Source: Nocardiopsis ganjiahuensis DSM 45031
GTDB lineage: Bacteria > Actinomycetota > Actinomycetes > Streptosporangiales > Streptosporangiaceae
Direction of reading: 5' to 3'
Length of the DNA stretch: 64,000 bases
Assembly (NCBI RefSeq): GCF_000341085.1
Contig: NZ_ANBA01000004.1
Span: 1 to 64,000 of the forward strand
The translations under genes and the position numbers were made by a program. Shown one piece after another: positions 43,971-51,834 of the stretch (within the stretch, counting starts at the first letter, position 1; each line of letters begins with the position of its first letter). A model generated the notes under the pieces. The model saw nothing but the letters and a program-made list of their open reading frames with translations, was not told the origin of the DNA and searched no databases.

Positions 43971-46232
43971 TCAACGCATCCTCGCAAGCCCTTCCACAGT
44001 CAAGAGGGCCATACGTCGGCAGGCGGAGCGGGTGGGTTCCTGGAGGCGTTCCAGGTGGATGACCCCGCCGTCGGCCAGGTGTTCGTCGTAGGGAATGCGC
44101 ACGACCCCGCCGGTGGACCGATCGATCCGGCTCTCCAGATCCTTGATCTCCTGGCTGGGCGCAGCCTTGCGATCCACGCGGGTGATGACGACGATCGCCC
44201 GGTTCGCCAGATCCTGATATCCGTTCTGCGCCAACCAGGAGAAGGTCGATTCGGCTGATCTCACCGAGTCCAGGGAGGGTTCGAGCACGACGATCACCTG
44301 ATCCGTCATCCCCAGCACTTCGGACATTCCGGGCCGGTACAGGCCGGTTCCGCAGTCGTTGAGGACAAGGTCGTAGTACCTGCCCAGGAGGTCCGCCACC
44401 GCGCGGTAACGCTTCTCGTCGATGCCACCATGCGTGGTGGGCACCGCTGGGGCGACCAGGGCGTGCAGCCTGGCATCATTCACGGACACGTACTGACGGA
44501 GTTCGGTGTAGCTGCCGATCTGCTCGGCTCGGGAGCTCAGGTCATGCAGGGTCTGCTTGTTCTGAAGCAGGATCCGATCACGCAACGTGCCCCGGTCGGG
44601 GTTGGCGTCCACAACGACCACCCTGCTCTCCCTGGCGGAGGCGAGGAAGGATCCGAGCAGTACGGAGGCGGTGGTCTTGCCGACACCCCCCTTGAGGCTG
44701 AGTACGGTGATCCTGCGGTGCACGGGGAGCGGGATCTGGATGCCGCTCATGAAGTCAGCGTGGCTGAGCTGGTCACCGGCTCGCTGGGCTTTGTCTCCGA
44801 GTCCGGGCAGGAAGCGACGAAGCCCACCCGAACGGGGCCTCAACGACACGAGTGGACCGGTCGCGGTATTCGCCGCCCCGGCCGTGGGCTGCGGCCCGGT
44901 GGGCACCCGTTCCCTGTTGAGCTCGTTCATTGCGCTCTGCCAGGCGTTCACGGCTTCCGCTGGACTGATACCCGACGTCGGCGGCATACCGTCAGGGCTG
45001 GCCGGCGCAGCAGGCTCAGAGGACGCTGCGGGGCGCTGTCGCGGTGGAGCGTCTGCGAAACCCGGGTGAGCGGAGGGCCCCGGCGGCACCCCGGGCACAG
45101 CGGACCTTCCTGCCGACGGACCTCCTCCGGAGCTGTCGGAACCGGGGCCCCCGGGAGGAGACACCGGTTGTCCATGCAGCGAACCCAGCCCAGGGACGGG
45201 GGCGGAGTTGGGAGGAGCATGGTCAGCACGAGCGGCTCGGGGCCCAGGAACGGCCTCCTTCGAAGGAGTGTCAGGAGGAGTCCTCGCCTCCGTGAGCGGC
45301 CCGAAGGATTCCCCCAGACTCGAAGAGACGTCTACGATCTCGTCCTCCGTGCGCTCGATCCGTTCGGGCTCCGGTTGAACGGCCTCCACCGACACCTGTC
45401 CGGCTGCCTGGCCCGGGCTCGGCTCGACACTGGGTCCGCCCTCCGCCACCGAAGGCGCCGGGCTCTTCACCGAGGGCTTCTCGTCCGCAGGCAACGCGGC
45501 CGTCAGCGGTCCGGATGACGGTCCGGAGGGTTCGGCTCCAGGGGCGGTCCCGCCGACAGGGATCTGGGGAGCTGGCGCCGCATCGGCCTCGGGCCGTGGC
45601 GCGTTCGTCTCCGGTTCGGCCCGGTCGTTTCCCTCCCCCGCCGAGGAGACCGGCTCCGGAGACCTCGTGAACGGTGCCGGAGGCCGGGACTGGGGTTCGG
45701 GGCCCTGGCCTACTGTTCCCTGGGGTTCAGGAAGGTGACCCACCGTTCCCTGCGGCCGGTCGAAAGCCTCGTGAGGGTCGGCGGCGGCTGGTGAGTGCGA
45801 CTCAGATGGAAGTACTCCACCGGTGGACTCGCTGATGCCCTCCGACGCGGTCCTGCCTCCCCCTCTCAGGCGAAAGCGGCGCTTCTTCTGGGGCTTGGAA
45901 TCAGAGGTCGGCTCAACCCTCTGGGTCTTCTTGGCCGGCTTCTCTTTCTTCTGTTTGGGCAGTTCAACGGACGTATCGCTCTCGACAGCCCCGTCTTCGT
46001 AGACGATCAGGGGCCACTCACCCGAGGCGTCGATTGTTCGAGCGCGAACAGGGCGCTTCAGTTTCCTCGCGGTATCCGCGATCACGGCCACGACTTCGAC
46101 CCTCAGTTTGGAAACATCCTCGTGGGACACAGCGTGCGCCACACCGTTGACCATCACCCTGGCCCGTGTGTCGTCGACGATCTCTGCGGTAATCCTCGGA
46201 AAATCCGGCACCTGTCCGTGATCTGTTCTCAT
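43971..46232 (-). CDS. MinD/ParA-type ATPase with long disordered N-terminus
   Basis: Protein of 753 aa. Residues 1-85 form a small conserved domain (FPRITAEIVDDTRARVMVNG, GEWPLIVYEDG). About 85-490 are low-complexity, Pro/Gly/Ser/Glu-rich. The C-terminal 260 residues are a MinD/ParA ATPase with deviant Walker A ITVLSLKGGVGKTTASVLLG (around residue 519), VVVVDANPDRGTL, LVLNDCGTGLYRPGM and AIVVITRVDRKAAP. The layout recalls EspI-type ATPases of ESX (type VII) loci and the MinD-like proteins of actinobacterial conjugation loci. It might position or gate the secretion apparatus. ATG 46232 has a purine-rich ribosome site (GAGGAGAGAGG); an upstream reading to 46271 is not preferred. Confidence 0.82.
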   Translation of the reverse strand: MRTDHGQVPDFPRITAEIVDDTRARVMVNGVAHAVSHEDVSKLRVEVVAVIADTARKLKRPVRARTIDASGEWPLIVYEDGAVESDTSVELPKQKKEKPAKKTQRVEPTSDSKPQKKRRFRLRGGGRTASEGISESTGGVLPSESHSPAAADPHEAFDRPQGTVGHLPEPQGTVGQGPEPQSRPPAPFTRSPEPVSSAGEGNDRAEPETNAPRPEADAAPAPQIPVGGTAPGAEPSGPSSGPLTAALPADEKPSVKSPAPSVAEGGPSVEPSPGQAAGQVSVEAVQPEPERIERTEDEIVDVSSSLGESFGPLTEARTPPDTPSKEAVPGPRAARADHAPPNSAPVPGLGSLHGQPVSPPGGPGSDSSGGGPSAGRSAVPGVPPGPSAHPGFADAPPRQRPAASSEPAAPASPDGMPPTSGISPAEAVNAWQSAMNELNRERVPTGPQPTAGAANTATGPLVSLRPRSGGLRRFLPGLGDKAQRAGDQLSHADFMSGIQIPLPVHRRITVLSLKGGVGKTTASVLLGSFLASARESRVVVVDANPDRGTLRDRILLQNKQTLHDLSSRAEQIGSYTELRQYVSVNDARLHALVAPAVPTTHGGIDEKRYRAVADLLGRYYDLVLNDCGTGLYRPGMSEVLGMTDQVIVVLEPSLDSVRSAESTFSWLAQNGYQDLANRAIVVITRVDRKAAPSQEIKDLESRIDRSTGGVVRIPYDEHLADGGVIHLERLQEPTRSACRRMALLTVEGLARMR

Positions 46233-46663
46233 GACCTCTCTCCTCGGGTGAGCGCAACTACACAGGTCCATCCGAAGGGCAGTGCTCTGGATTCACGCGT
46301 CGGGGCGCAAAGCTCCACAGAGAGCCCGCCGTGCCACTCAGGTGGCTCCTGAGCACACGGTCGCACTACTGTGACCGTCCTGCACGGTAGTTGGTTCGCC
46401 ACATATTCGATAAATCACTCGTCGGCGCACACGGCTGCTTTTTCTATCCCTATGCGCACGGAGCAGGGACAACACCCCCATATGGCCAACAAGTGGTTCA
46501 GGACGTTTCTCTGGGCCATCACCTGGAGGAAGAGGGCACCGCGCGTTGACCGGGAGAGCGATGGCCTGTACGCAGCACTGATCTTCGATGTGCGGATCGA
46601 GGTCCGTACGAGCTGGGAGAATCCTGACCACAGAGCGTTCCTTCTCCTGTTCCCCGCGCCTGC

Positions 46664-46723
46664 GCCGAGCACGAGGCCTTCTTCGAGGACGGCGTGGACG
46701 GCGTGTTCTCCGGCTTCTCCCGG
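46664..46723 (+). repeat. Right copy of the 60-bp direct repeat (glpQ 3'-end fragment)
   Basis: 55 of 60 bases match 28489-28548. Translated in frame it reads AEHEAFFEDGVDGVFSGFSR, the C-terminal signature of a glycerophosphodiesterase. Similarity stops abruptly on both sides, so it is a remnant rather than a gene. Confidence 0.7.
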
Positions 46724-46839
46724 TGTTCGAGGTGGACGAACCGGCCGCCCTCCGCGGTCCCGACCGCCACCGCCAGGGCCACGGCTGCCGCTGCCAGGGC
46801 CGCCAGGGGGAAGGATCGGAGAGATCTCCGGGGCAACAC
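46724..46839 (-). pseudogene. Truncated start of a secreted protein gene
   Basis: From ATG 46839 (minus) the frame reads LPRRSLRSFPLAALAAAAVA then LAVAVGTAEGGRFVHLEH, a convincing basic-hydrophobic signal sequence. It then enters the antisense of the phosphodiesterase fragment and loses protein character. It looks like the surviving 5' end of a gene cut by the rearrangement that made the island boundary. Confidence 0.35.
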
Positions 46840-46977
46840 CCGTCCGTGTTCCGGAGTGCCGCTGTCTCGCGAGGCGCGGTCACCAGCCCACCTGCCCTTA
46901 GCCGCCGGGCGGCCGCCGCCCGGATCACCGGGGTGGGACGCACCGGGAGGTCTGCTGGTTCGGGCTCCCGGGGGCGG

Positions 46978-48057
46978 TCAGGTGCGGCGGACCAGGAGGA
47001 CGATGCCGCCGATCAGGACGGCGGCGACGGCGATGCCGCCCAGGATGAGCGGTGTGGCGCCGAAGGAGCTTCCCTCCTCGGCGTCCTCCCTGTCCACGAC
47101 CGGGGAGGCGTCCGCGCCCTCCTCGTCCGCGCTCTCGTCACCGGTCTCGGCCGCGGCGTCGGGGCGCTGGTCGCCCTCCAGCGGGATCCTCCAGACCCGG
47201 GAGTTCATGCCCTCGGTCCCGGCCATCAGAGCGGTGCCGTCCGGGGTGAAGGCCACCGACTCGCCCTGGTCCATCTCCGGCAGGTCGAAGGAGCCCACCG
47301 AGGCGCCCGGCACCCCGTCGGTGGCGTCGTAGAGGGTCACGCCCCAGTAGGTGCGGATGGCGTAGCGGGTCCCGTCCGGGCTGAACGCGGCGTCGGTGGA
47401 GAACAACGGCGCGGAGTCAACCCTGCTCAGGACGTTCTCGCCGTCCGGGTCCAGGTTCTCGGGGGCGGCGTACACACTGCCCGCGAACTCCTTGGACACC
47501 ACGTACAGGCGGCCGTCGCGCGGGTCGATCATCATCCCCTCGGCGTCGCGGCCCCCGTCCTCGTAGGTGAAGGTGAGCACCGACGGGTCCAGGACCAGGT
47601 CGCCCAGGACCTCGGGTTCGGTGAAGTGGTAGACGCGGACGTTCGGCCAGCCGCCGCCGAAGTTGTCGCCGATGTCGCCGACGAACACCGCGGGTTCGCC
47701 TTCGGGTCCCTGGGCGACGCTGACCGCCTCCCAGTCGCGGCGCTCCACGTTCAGGGTGACGGTCGCGAGCGTCTCGCCCTCCTCGTTCACCGCGTACACC
47801 TCGGCCAGGTGGTCGCCGCTGTCGTTGTGCGTCCACCACACGCCCTCGTGCCTCAGCGAGGGCGCCAGCCCGCTGGACTCGGAGATGCGGTCGTCCTGGA
47901 ACTCGAAGGCGATCTCCGAACCCTCGGGGCCCTCGCTCCCGCGCGGGTAGTCGAATCCCCCCGTCCCGTCCTCGGGGTCCACGGGGGCCGCCGTGGCGGG
48001 TACCGCCGGACCGAGCGCGAACAGGGCGGCCGCGGCGAGGGCCAGAGCTCTTCTCAT
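46978..48057 (-). CDS. Secreted, C-terminally membrane-anchored protein (propeller-like)
   Basis: Protein of 359 aa. Signal peptide ALALAAAALFALGPAVPATA is probably cleaved before APVDPED. The extracellular part has repeated beta-propeller-like segments: GVWWTHNDSGDHLAEVYAVN, GEPAVFVGDIGDNFGGGWPN, TYEDGGRDAEGMMIDPRDGR, STDAAFSPDGTRYAIRTYWG, GESVAFTPDGTALMAGTEG. An acidic linker leads to a terminal helix (LILGGIAVAAVLIGGIVLLV) with an RRT tail, so the protein is membrane-tethered. Family not named with certainty; similar actinobacterial proteins are annotated as esterase-like or WD40-like. ATG 48057 is chosen; MAGM at 48066 is possible but too close to its purine-rich site. Confidence 0.75.
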   Translation of the reverse strand: MRRALALAAAALFALGPAVPATAAPVDPEDGTGGFDYPRGSEGPEGSEIAFEFQDDRISESSGLAPSLRHEGVWWTHNDSGDHLAEVYAVNEEGETLATVTLNVERRDWEAVSVAQGPEGEPAVFVGDIGDNFGGGWPNVRVYHFTEPEVLGDLVLDPSVLTFTYEDGGRDAEGMMIDPRDGRLYVVSKEFAGSVYAAPENLDPDGENVLSRVDSAPLFSTDAAFSPDGTRYAIRTYWGVTLYDATDGVPGASVGSFDLPEMDQGESVAFTPDGTALMAGTEGMNSRVWRIPLEGDQRPDAAAETGDESADEEGADASPVVDREDAEEGSSFGATPLILGGIAVAAVLIGGIVLLVRRT

Positions 48058-48148
48058 GCCCGCCATCCTGCCAGGGGGAGCACCGGGGGGCTTGCACCCG
48101 GGTGCGAGCGGGCACATTCGGCTTACAGAGCGCCGTAAGGAGATGCCC

Positions 48149-48874
48149 ATGAGGATCGTCGCCTGTCTCAACGGTGATCGCCGACCGGGTGCGCACCCAG
48201 CCCTGCCCGTGTCCGTCGACCAACTCGTCACCGATGCCCACGCCGTGGTGGCCGCGGGCGCCACCGGCCTCCACATACACCCGCGCGACTCCCGGGGCGC
48301 GGAGTCCCTGGAACCCCAGGTGGTGGCGGCGCTGATGGAGCGGATGCGCTCGGACGGACCCGACGTGCCGGTGTCGCTGACCACCTCCCTGTCGGCGGAG
48401 TCCGACCCCTGGCGTCGCTACGACCTCGTGCAGAGATGGGCCTCGCCGCTGTTGCCCGACTCGGTGTCGGTGAACCTGCACGAGGCGGGGTCGGTGGACC
48501 TGGTCCATCTGCTGGGCGACCGCCGGGTGGAGGTGGAGGCGGGGGTGTGGACGGTGGACGCGGCCCGCATCCTGGCCGCCACCCGGGTGGAGGTGGCGTC
48601 GGTTCTGGTGGAGCCGACCCAGGTGTCGGTGGAGGACGCCCTGCGCAACACGGCGGCGATCACCACCGTGCTGAACCGGGCCGGGGTGAGGGTCCCGCGC
48701 ATGCTGCACGGCGCGGACGCGACGGCCTGGCCGATGCTGGAGCAGGCCCTGGAGGACGGGCTGGACATCCGGATCGGGTTGGAGGACACGATGCGGCTGC
48801 CCGACGGCACGGAGGCGCACGACAACGCGGCGCTCGTGGAGCACGCGGTCACCCTGGCCTCCGCGGCCGCCTGA
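48149..48874 (+). CDS. BKACE family enzyme (3-keto acid cleavage type)
   Basis: Short member (241 aa) of the beta-keto acid cleavage enzyme family (DUF849; the prototype is 3-keto-5-aminohexanoate cleavage enzyme). These Zn2+ TIM-barrel enzymes condense beta-keto acids with acetyl-CoA. Visible markers: GATGLHIHPRD (metal His pair), VPVSLTTSLSA, SVSVNLHEAGSVDL, RVEVEAGVWTVD, and the C-terminal RIGLEDTMRLPDGT. Typical members have about 275-310 residues, so this is a compact form; many actinobacterial homologues are this length. ATG 48149 is preferred because AAGGAG lies six bases upstream. It converges on the next gene with a 5-bp gap. Confidence 0.82.
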   Translation: MRIVACLNGDRRPGAHPALPVSVDQLVTDAHAVVAAGATGLHIHPRDSRGAESLEPQVVAALMERMRSDGPDVPVSLTTSLSAESDPWRRYDLVQRWASPLLPDSVSVNLHEAGSVDLVHLLGDRRVEVEAGVWTVDAARILAATRVEVASVLVEPTQVSVEDALRNTAAITTVLNRAGVRVPRMLHGADATAWPMLEQALEDGLDIRIGLEDTMRLPDGTEAHDNAALVEHAVTLASAAA

Positions 48875-48879
48875 CGGTC

Positions 48880-49266
48880 CTACCCGACGTCGCGGGCGCT
48901 GCGCGGCACGGGTTCGCCGTCCGCTTCCATGCCCCAGCTGACGATGCGCTTCGGATGGACGCGGATACGGGGGTTGTCCCCCTCGACGGCTTCGGCCCGG
49001 CCCCGGATCTCGATGCCGCGCGGCTGCCAGGGCGGCAGGACGTCGTCGATGACCAGGGAGGCGCGCCCGGTGCGCCGGACGTCGCGGAACTTCTTGGTGC
49101 GCTCGAAGGAGTGGCCGCTGATCTCCACGACCGTGTCGTCGTCGGCGAGGGACCAGCCGACGGGTGTGACGTGGATGTCGCCGTCGGGTCCGACGGTGGC
49201 CACCCGGGCGAGCCTGCGCTCGCCCCCGCTGAGGTAGGCGAGTTCGGGGCCGCTGAAAACGCTCAT
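48880..49266 (-). CDS. PPOX-class F420-dependent oxidoreductase
   Basis: Small split-barrel protein (128 aa) of the PNPOx-like superfamily, actinobacterial F420-dependent class. Markers: YLSGGERRLARVATVGPDGD then IHVTPVGWSLADDDTVVEIS, then GHSFERTKKFRDVRRTGRAS and PRGIEIRGRAEAVEG; the end RIVSWGMEADG is typical. Substrate unknown. It is transcribed leftward, the same way as the MerR gene 36 bp upstream, and may be co-transcribed with it. Confidence 0.82.
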   Translation of the reverse strand: MSVFSGPELAYLSGGERRLARVATVGPDGDIHVTPVGWSLADDDTVVEISGHSFERTKKFRDVRRTGRASLVIDDVLPPWQPRGIEIRGRAEAVEGDNPRIRVHPKRIVSWGMEADGEPVPRSARDVG

Positions 49267-49302
49267 GTTCGCTCCCTGGGGATGGCTGAACGTGCGGCGA
49301 TT

Positions 49303-49656
49303 CTACGCCTCGGCGCTTTCGGCCAGGTGGCGTTCGAGCCGCCGCTCGGTGGCGGTGAGCGCGTCGATGCGTTCCCGGACCGCCTGGAGGCGCTGTTCGT
49401 AGAGGGCGACCGCCTCCGCGCACTCGGGCTCGCGGACGAGGTCGAGTTCGAGGCAGTTCCGCAGCTCCTGGATGTCCTCGGAGGTCAGCCCGGACTCGAG
49501 GAGGAGCCGGATGTTGCGCACCCGCTCGACGGCCTCCGTCCCGTACTCGCGGTAGCCGTTGGCCGCCCGCTCGGAGGCGAGCAGGCCGCGTTGTTCGTAG
49601 TACCGCAGGGACCGCGGGCTGGCGCCCGTGCGTTCGGCGAGTTCTCCGATCCGCAT
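49303..49656 (-). CDS. MerR family transcriptional regulator
   Basis: Regulator of 117 aa. The winged-helix N-terminus MRIGELAERTGASPRSLRYY, EQRGLL and YREYGTEAVERVRNIRLLLE are diagnostic. The C-terminal half is a dimerising coiled coil (VALYEQRLQAVRERIDALTA) with no large ligand-binding domain. Two Cys (RNCLELD, EPECAEA) could sense metal or redox, but their spacing does not match MerR, CueR or SoxR. ATG 49656 is the family start. It lies 70 bp downstream of the exporter gene at 49727-50944 and in the same direction, and that gene has a MerR-type promoter. Confidence 0.88.
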   Translation of the reverse strand: MRIGELAERTGASPRSLRYYEQRGLLASERAANGYREYGTEAVERVRNIRLLLESGLTSEDIQELRNCLELDLVREPECAEAVALYEQRLQAVRERIDALTATERRLERHLAESAEA

Positions 49657-49726
49657 ACCGACTCCGTCCTCGATGGGGGGTGCGTTCCGGTGGCCCGGAC
49701 CCCTTCCACATCCTACGAACCGCCGC

Positions 49727-50944
49727 TCAGGCCGCGTCGGCGCGGCTCTCCCGCGCCGACGGCGCGGAGGCGGGGAACCACCGGACCGAGAACGCCATGA
49801 ACACGAGGGCCGCCAGACCGACCGCGGTGGCCGCGACCGGCACACCGGCTCCTCCGTACCCGGCGACGACCGCGCCGCCAGCGGCACCCGCCAGCGCCGT
49901 GCCCACGTACAGCCCGCCGGTGTTCAGGGCCAGGGCCTCGGTGCCCCCGTCCCCCGCCAGGTGGAGGATGCGGGCGTTCATCGGGGCGGCGAAGCCCCAG
50001 GCCGCGAAACCCCACAGTGCCAGCACACAGCCCAGAACCCACACCGGCGCGGTTCCGCCGCCCAGGTACCCGAGCACGGCCAGGAGCAGGCTGGTCCCGA
50101 CCATCCCCGCGAAGGCGGCGATCAGGACGCGGTCGGCGCCCCAGCGGTCGGTGGCCCGGCCGCACAGGAGGGTGCCCACGGCCCCGGCGGCGCCCACCAC
50201 GGCGATCAGCGGGGCGAGGGCGGCCCCGCCGGCACCGGTGAGGTCGCGGGTGATCGGGGCGACATAGGTGTAGGTCATGAAACCGCAGGTGGCGCCCGCC
50301 ACCGTGCCGGTGACGCACATCAGGACGGCCGGTCGGCCCAGGTGGCGCAGCTGCTCGCGGACGCCGGTGTCCGGCGCCCCGGGGAGCTGGGGCAGGCGCA
50401 GGGCCGAGGCGGCGAGAACCGCGCAGGTCAGCAGCGCCACGGCGACGAAGGCCGAGCGCCAGCCGAAGGCGGCTCCCAGGAGTGCTCCGATCGGCACGCC
50501 GAGGAAGAGGGCGACGGTCAGCCCGGCCGCGACCGCCCCGACCGCGCGCCCGGTCCGGCCGGGCGGGGCGAGCCCGGCCGCCATGGAGAAGGCGGCCGGG
50601 GTGAGGGCGGCGGCGATCAGCGCGGCGATCACCCGCATCGCCATCAGGAGGGCGTAGGTGGGCACGAGGGCGGTGAGCAGGTTGGTGAGGGCGAACAGCG
50701 CGAGTCCGCAGAGGAGGAGGGTGCGACGGGGCACCCGCGCGGTGGCCACGGCCAACGGCGGGGCCGCGACGGCGTAGGTGAGGGAGAAGGCGGTGACGAG
50801 CTGGCCGGCGGCGGCGACGCCGACGTCGAGGTCGCGGGCGATGACCGGGAGGAGCCCGGCGATGACGAGGTCGTCGGTCCCGACGGCGAAGGCGGTCAGG
50901 GCCAGGCACACCAGCCAGCCCGAGCGGAGCGTGTGAGTGGACAT
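49727..50944 (-). CDS. MFS transporter (DHA1/AraJ-like exporter)
   Basis: Twelve-helix major facilitator protein of 405 aa. Helix 1 is WLVCLALTAFAVGTDDLVIA, loop 2-3 carries PLAVATARVPRRTLLLCG, and helix 5 has the antiporter-type motif VALFLGVPIGALLGAAFGWR (motif C, GxxxGP-like), indicating proton-driven export. The substrate is unknown. It is preceded by a palindrome-containing promoter with 19-bp spacing (50953-50983), the hallmark of MerR control, and is followed by a merR-type gene, so a drug- or stress-inducible efflux unit is likely. ATG 50944. Confidence 0.9.
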   Translation of the reverse strand: MSTHTLRSGWLVCLALTAFAVGTDDLVIAGLLPVIARDLDVGVAAAGQLVTAFSLTYAVAAPPLAVATARVPRRTLLLCGLALFALTNLLTALVPTYALLMAMRVIAALIAAALTPAAFSMAAGLAPPGRTGRAVGAVAAGLTVALFLGVPIGALLGAAFGWRSAFVAVALLTCAVLAASALRLPQLPGAPDTGVREQLRHLGRPAVLMCVTGTVAGATCGFMTYTYVAPITRDLTGAGGAALAPLIAVVGAAGAVGTLLCGRATDRWGADRVLIAAFAGMVGTSLLLAVLGYLGGGTAPVWVLGCVLALWGFAAWGFAAPMNARILHLAGDGGTEALALNTGGLYVGTALAGAAGGAVVAGYGGAGVPVAATAVGLAALVFMAFSVRWFPASAPSARESRADAA

Positions 50945-50952
50945 GGCGGCAC

Positions 50953-50983
50953 GGTAGAAGCCTGACACCGGTGTCAGGGTCAA
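50953..50983 (-). promoter_or_regulatory. MerR-type promoter of the exporter gene
   Basis: On the minus strand TTGACC (50983-50978), a 19-bp spacer and TCTACC (50958-50953). A perfect 18-bp palindrome CCTGACACCGGTGTCAGG (50961-50978) fills the spacer. The long spacer and centred dyad are diagnostic for activation by MerR-family proteins. Confidence 0.8.
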
Positions 50984-51057
50984 ACCGGGACCGCGGGGGC
51001 GGACGCGCGGAGGGTGCGAGGACGGTCGCGCGGGAGACGCGGGCGCGAAGGCGCCGA

Positions 51058-51156
51058 TCAGCCCAGGAGGGCGCCCAGGACCACGATGAGCATGATCGAG
51101 CCGAGCACCACTGGCAGCAGCCAGCGCTGCTTGCGGTTGTTGGTGAGCATGCTCAT
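51058..51156 (-). CDS. Small membrane peptide coupled to the RNA phosphodiesterase gene
   Basis: Peptide of 32 aa: MSMLTNNRKQRWLLPVVLGS, then a continuous hydrophobic helix IMLIVVLGALLG to the end. Its ATG overlaps the stop of the upstream gene (TCAT on the plus strand, 51153-51156), a typical translational-coupling arrangement, and a GGGG purine patch lies upstream. It is too short for routine gene finders. Basic N-terminus and one helix suggest a single-pass peptide with its N-terminus inside the cell. Function unknown. Confidence 0.55.
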   Translation of the reverse strand: MSMLTNNRKQRWLLPVVLGSIMLIVVLGALLG

Positions 51157-51746
51157 GACGTGCCCCGCTCCGGGTCTCGTTGGGATTCGCTACCCCAGGG
51201 TAGTCCCCAGGTCCGGACGGTCCGGTAGCGGTCCCGCCCCGAGGCACCGCTCTCCATGAGGTGGACACGGTCGGCCCGCCAGCCCGCGGAGGGCGCGGAG
51301 CCGAGTACGCGGAGGGTGTCGGCGACGTCCCGGGGCGGCCGGGCGCGGGCCAGGGTGACGTGCGGCACGAAGGGGCGTGACGGGACGGGCACCCCCGCAC
51401 CGCGTGCGGCAGCGGCCAGGGCGTCGGCGAGGTCGTGGAGTCCGTCCCCGGCCGCGCCGACCCACAGCACCGAGGCCCGGTGCGGCCCCGGACCGGAGCG
51501 CCGGGGGAAGGTGCCCCAGTTGCCGAGGACCAGGTCCGGTGCGGGGTGCCCGTCCAGCGCACGCTCCAGCGCGGCGGAGAGTTCGGGGAGCCGCGCCCCG
51601 GCCCCGCCGAGGAAGACCAGCGTGAGGTGCCACTCCTCCGGTCGGGTCCAGCGCAGTCCCCGCGCCGTGGGGCGGGCGGCGCGTACCGACTCCGCCAACC
51701 GGTCGCGGACCCCCTCGGACGGCCGGATCGCGACGAACAGACTCAT
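51153..51746 (-). CDS. thpR: RNA 2',3'-cyclic phosphodiesterase
   Basis: 2H-phosphoesterase of 197 aa (formerly LigT, 2'-5' RNA ligase). Both catalytic HxTx motifs are present, HLTLVFLGG and HVTLARARP, separated by about 85 residues as in ThpR. The N-terminus MSLFVAIRPSEGVRDRLAES and the EEWHLTL context are typical. It hydrolyses 2',3'-cyclic phosphate ends of RNA in vitro; the cellular substrate is unclear. The longer upstream reading is rejected because its translation is low-complexity. The stop overlaps the start of the small membrane peptide gene. Confidence 0.9.
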   Translation of the reverse strand: MSLFVAIRPSEGVRDRLAESVRAARPTARGLRWTRPEEWHLTLVFLGGAGARLPELSAALERALDGHPAPDLVLGNWGTFPRRSGPGPHRASVLWVGAAGDGLHDLADALAAAARGAGVPVPSRPFVPHVTLARARPPRDVADTLRVLGSAPSAGWRADRVHLMESGASGRDRYRTVRTWGLPWGSESQRDPERGTS

Positions 51747-51834
51747 GGGGTCATCCTTTCTCCGGTACCCGACAGGCGTCGGAACCGTTAGTGTCACCGG
51801 GTCCCTTCCCGCCTTCGCCCTGTGAGCCGCCTCC

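Larger units (their letters stand above)
46233..46977. other. Island right boundary: non-coding with gene fragments
   Basis: About 745 bases with no intact gene. The left 400 are A+T-richer and resemble island DNA. From 46664 there is a fragment of a glycerophosphodiesterase gene (plus strand), and from about 46839 leftward the beginning of a secreted protein gene (minus strand) that runs into that fragment. This mosaic marks the junction between island and backbone. Confidence 0.55.

Noticed and set aside
48436-49800. Plus-strand 445-codon reading across the BKACE, F420 and MerR region
   Set aside because: Gly/Ala/Arg low-complexity shadow spanning several real genes on both strands.
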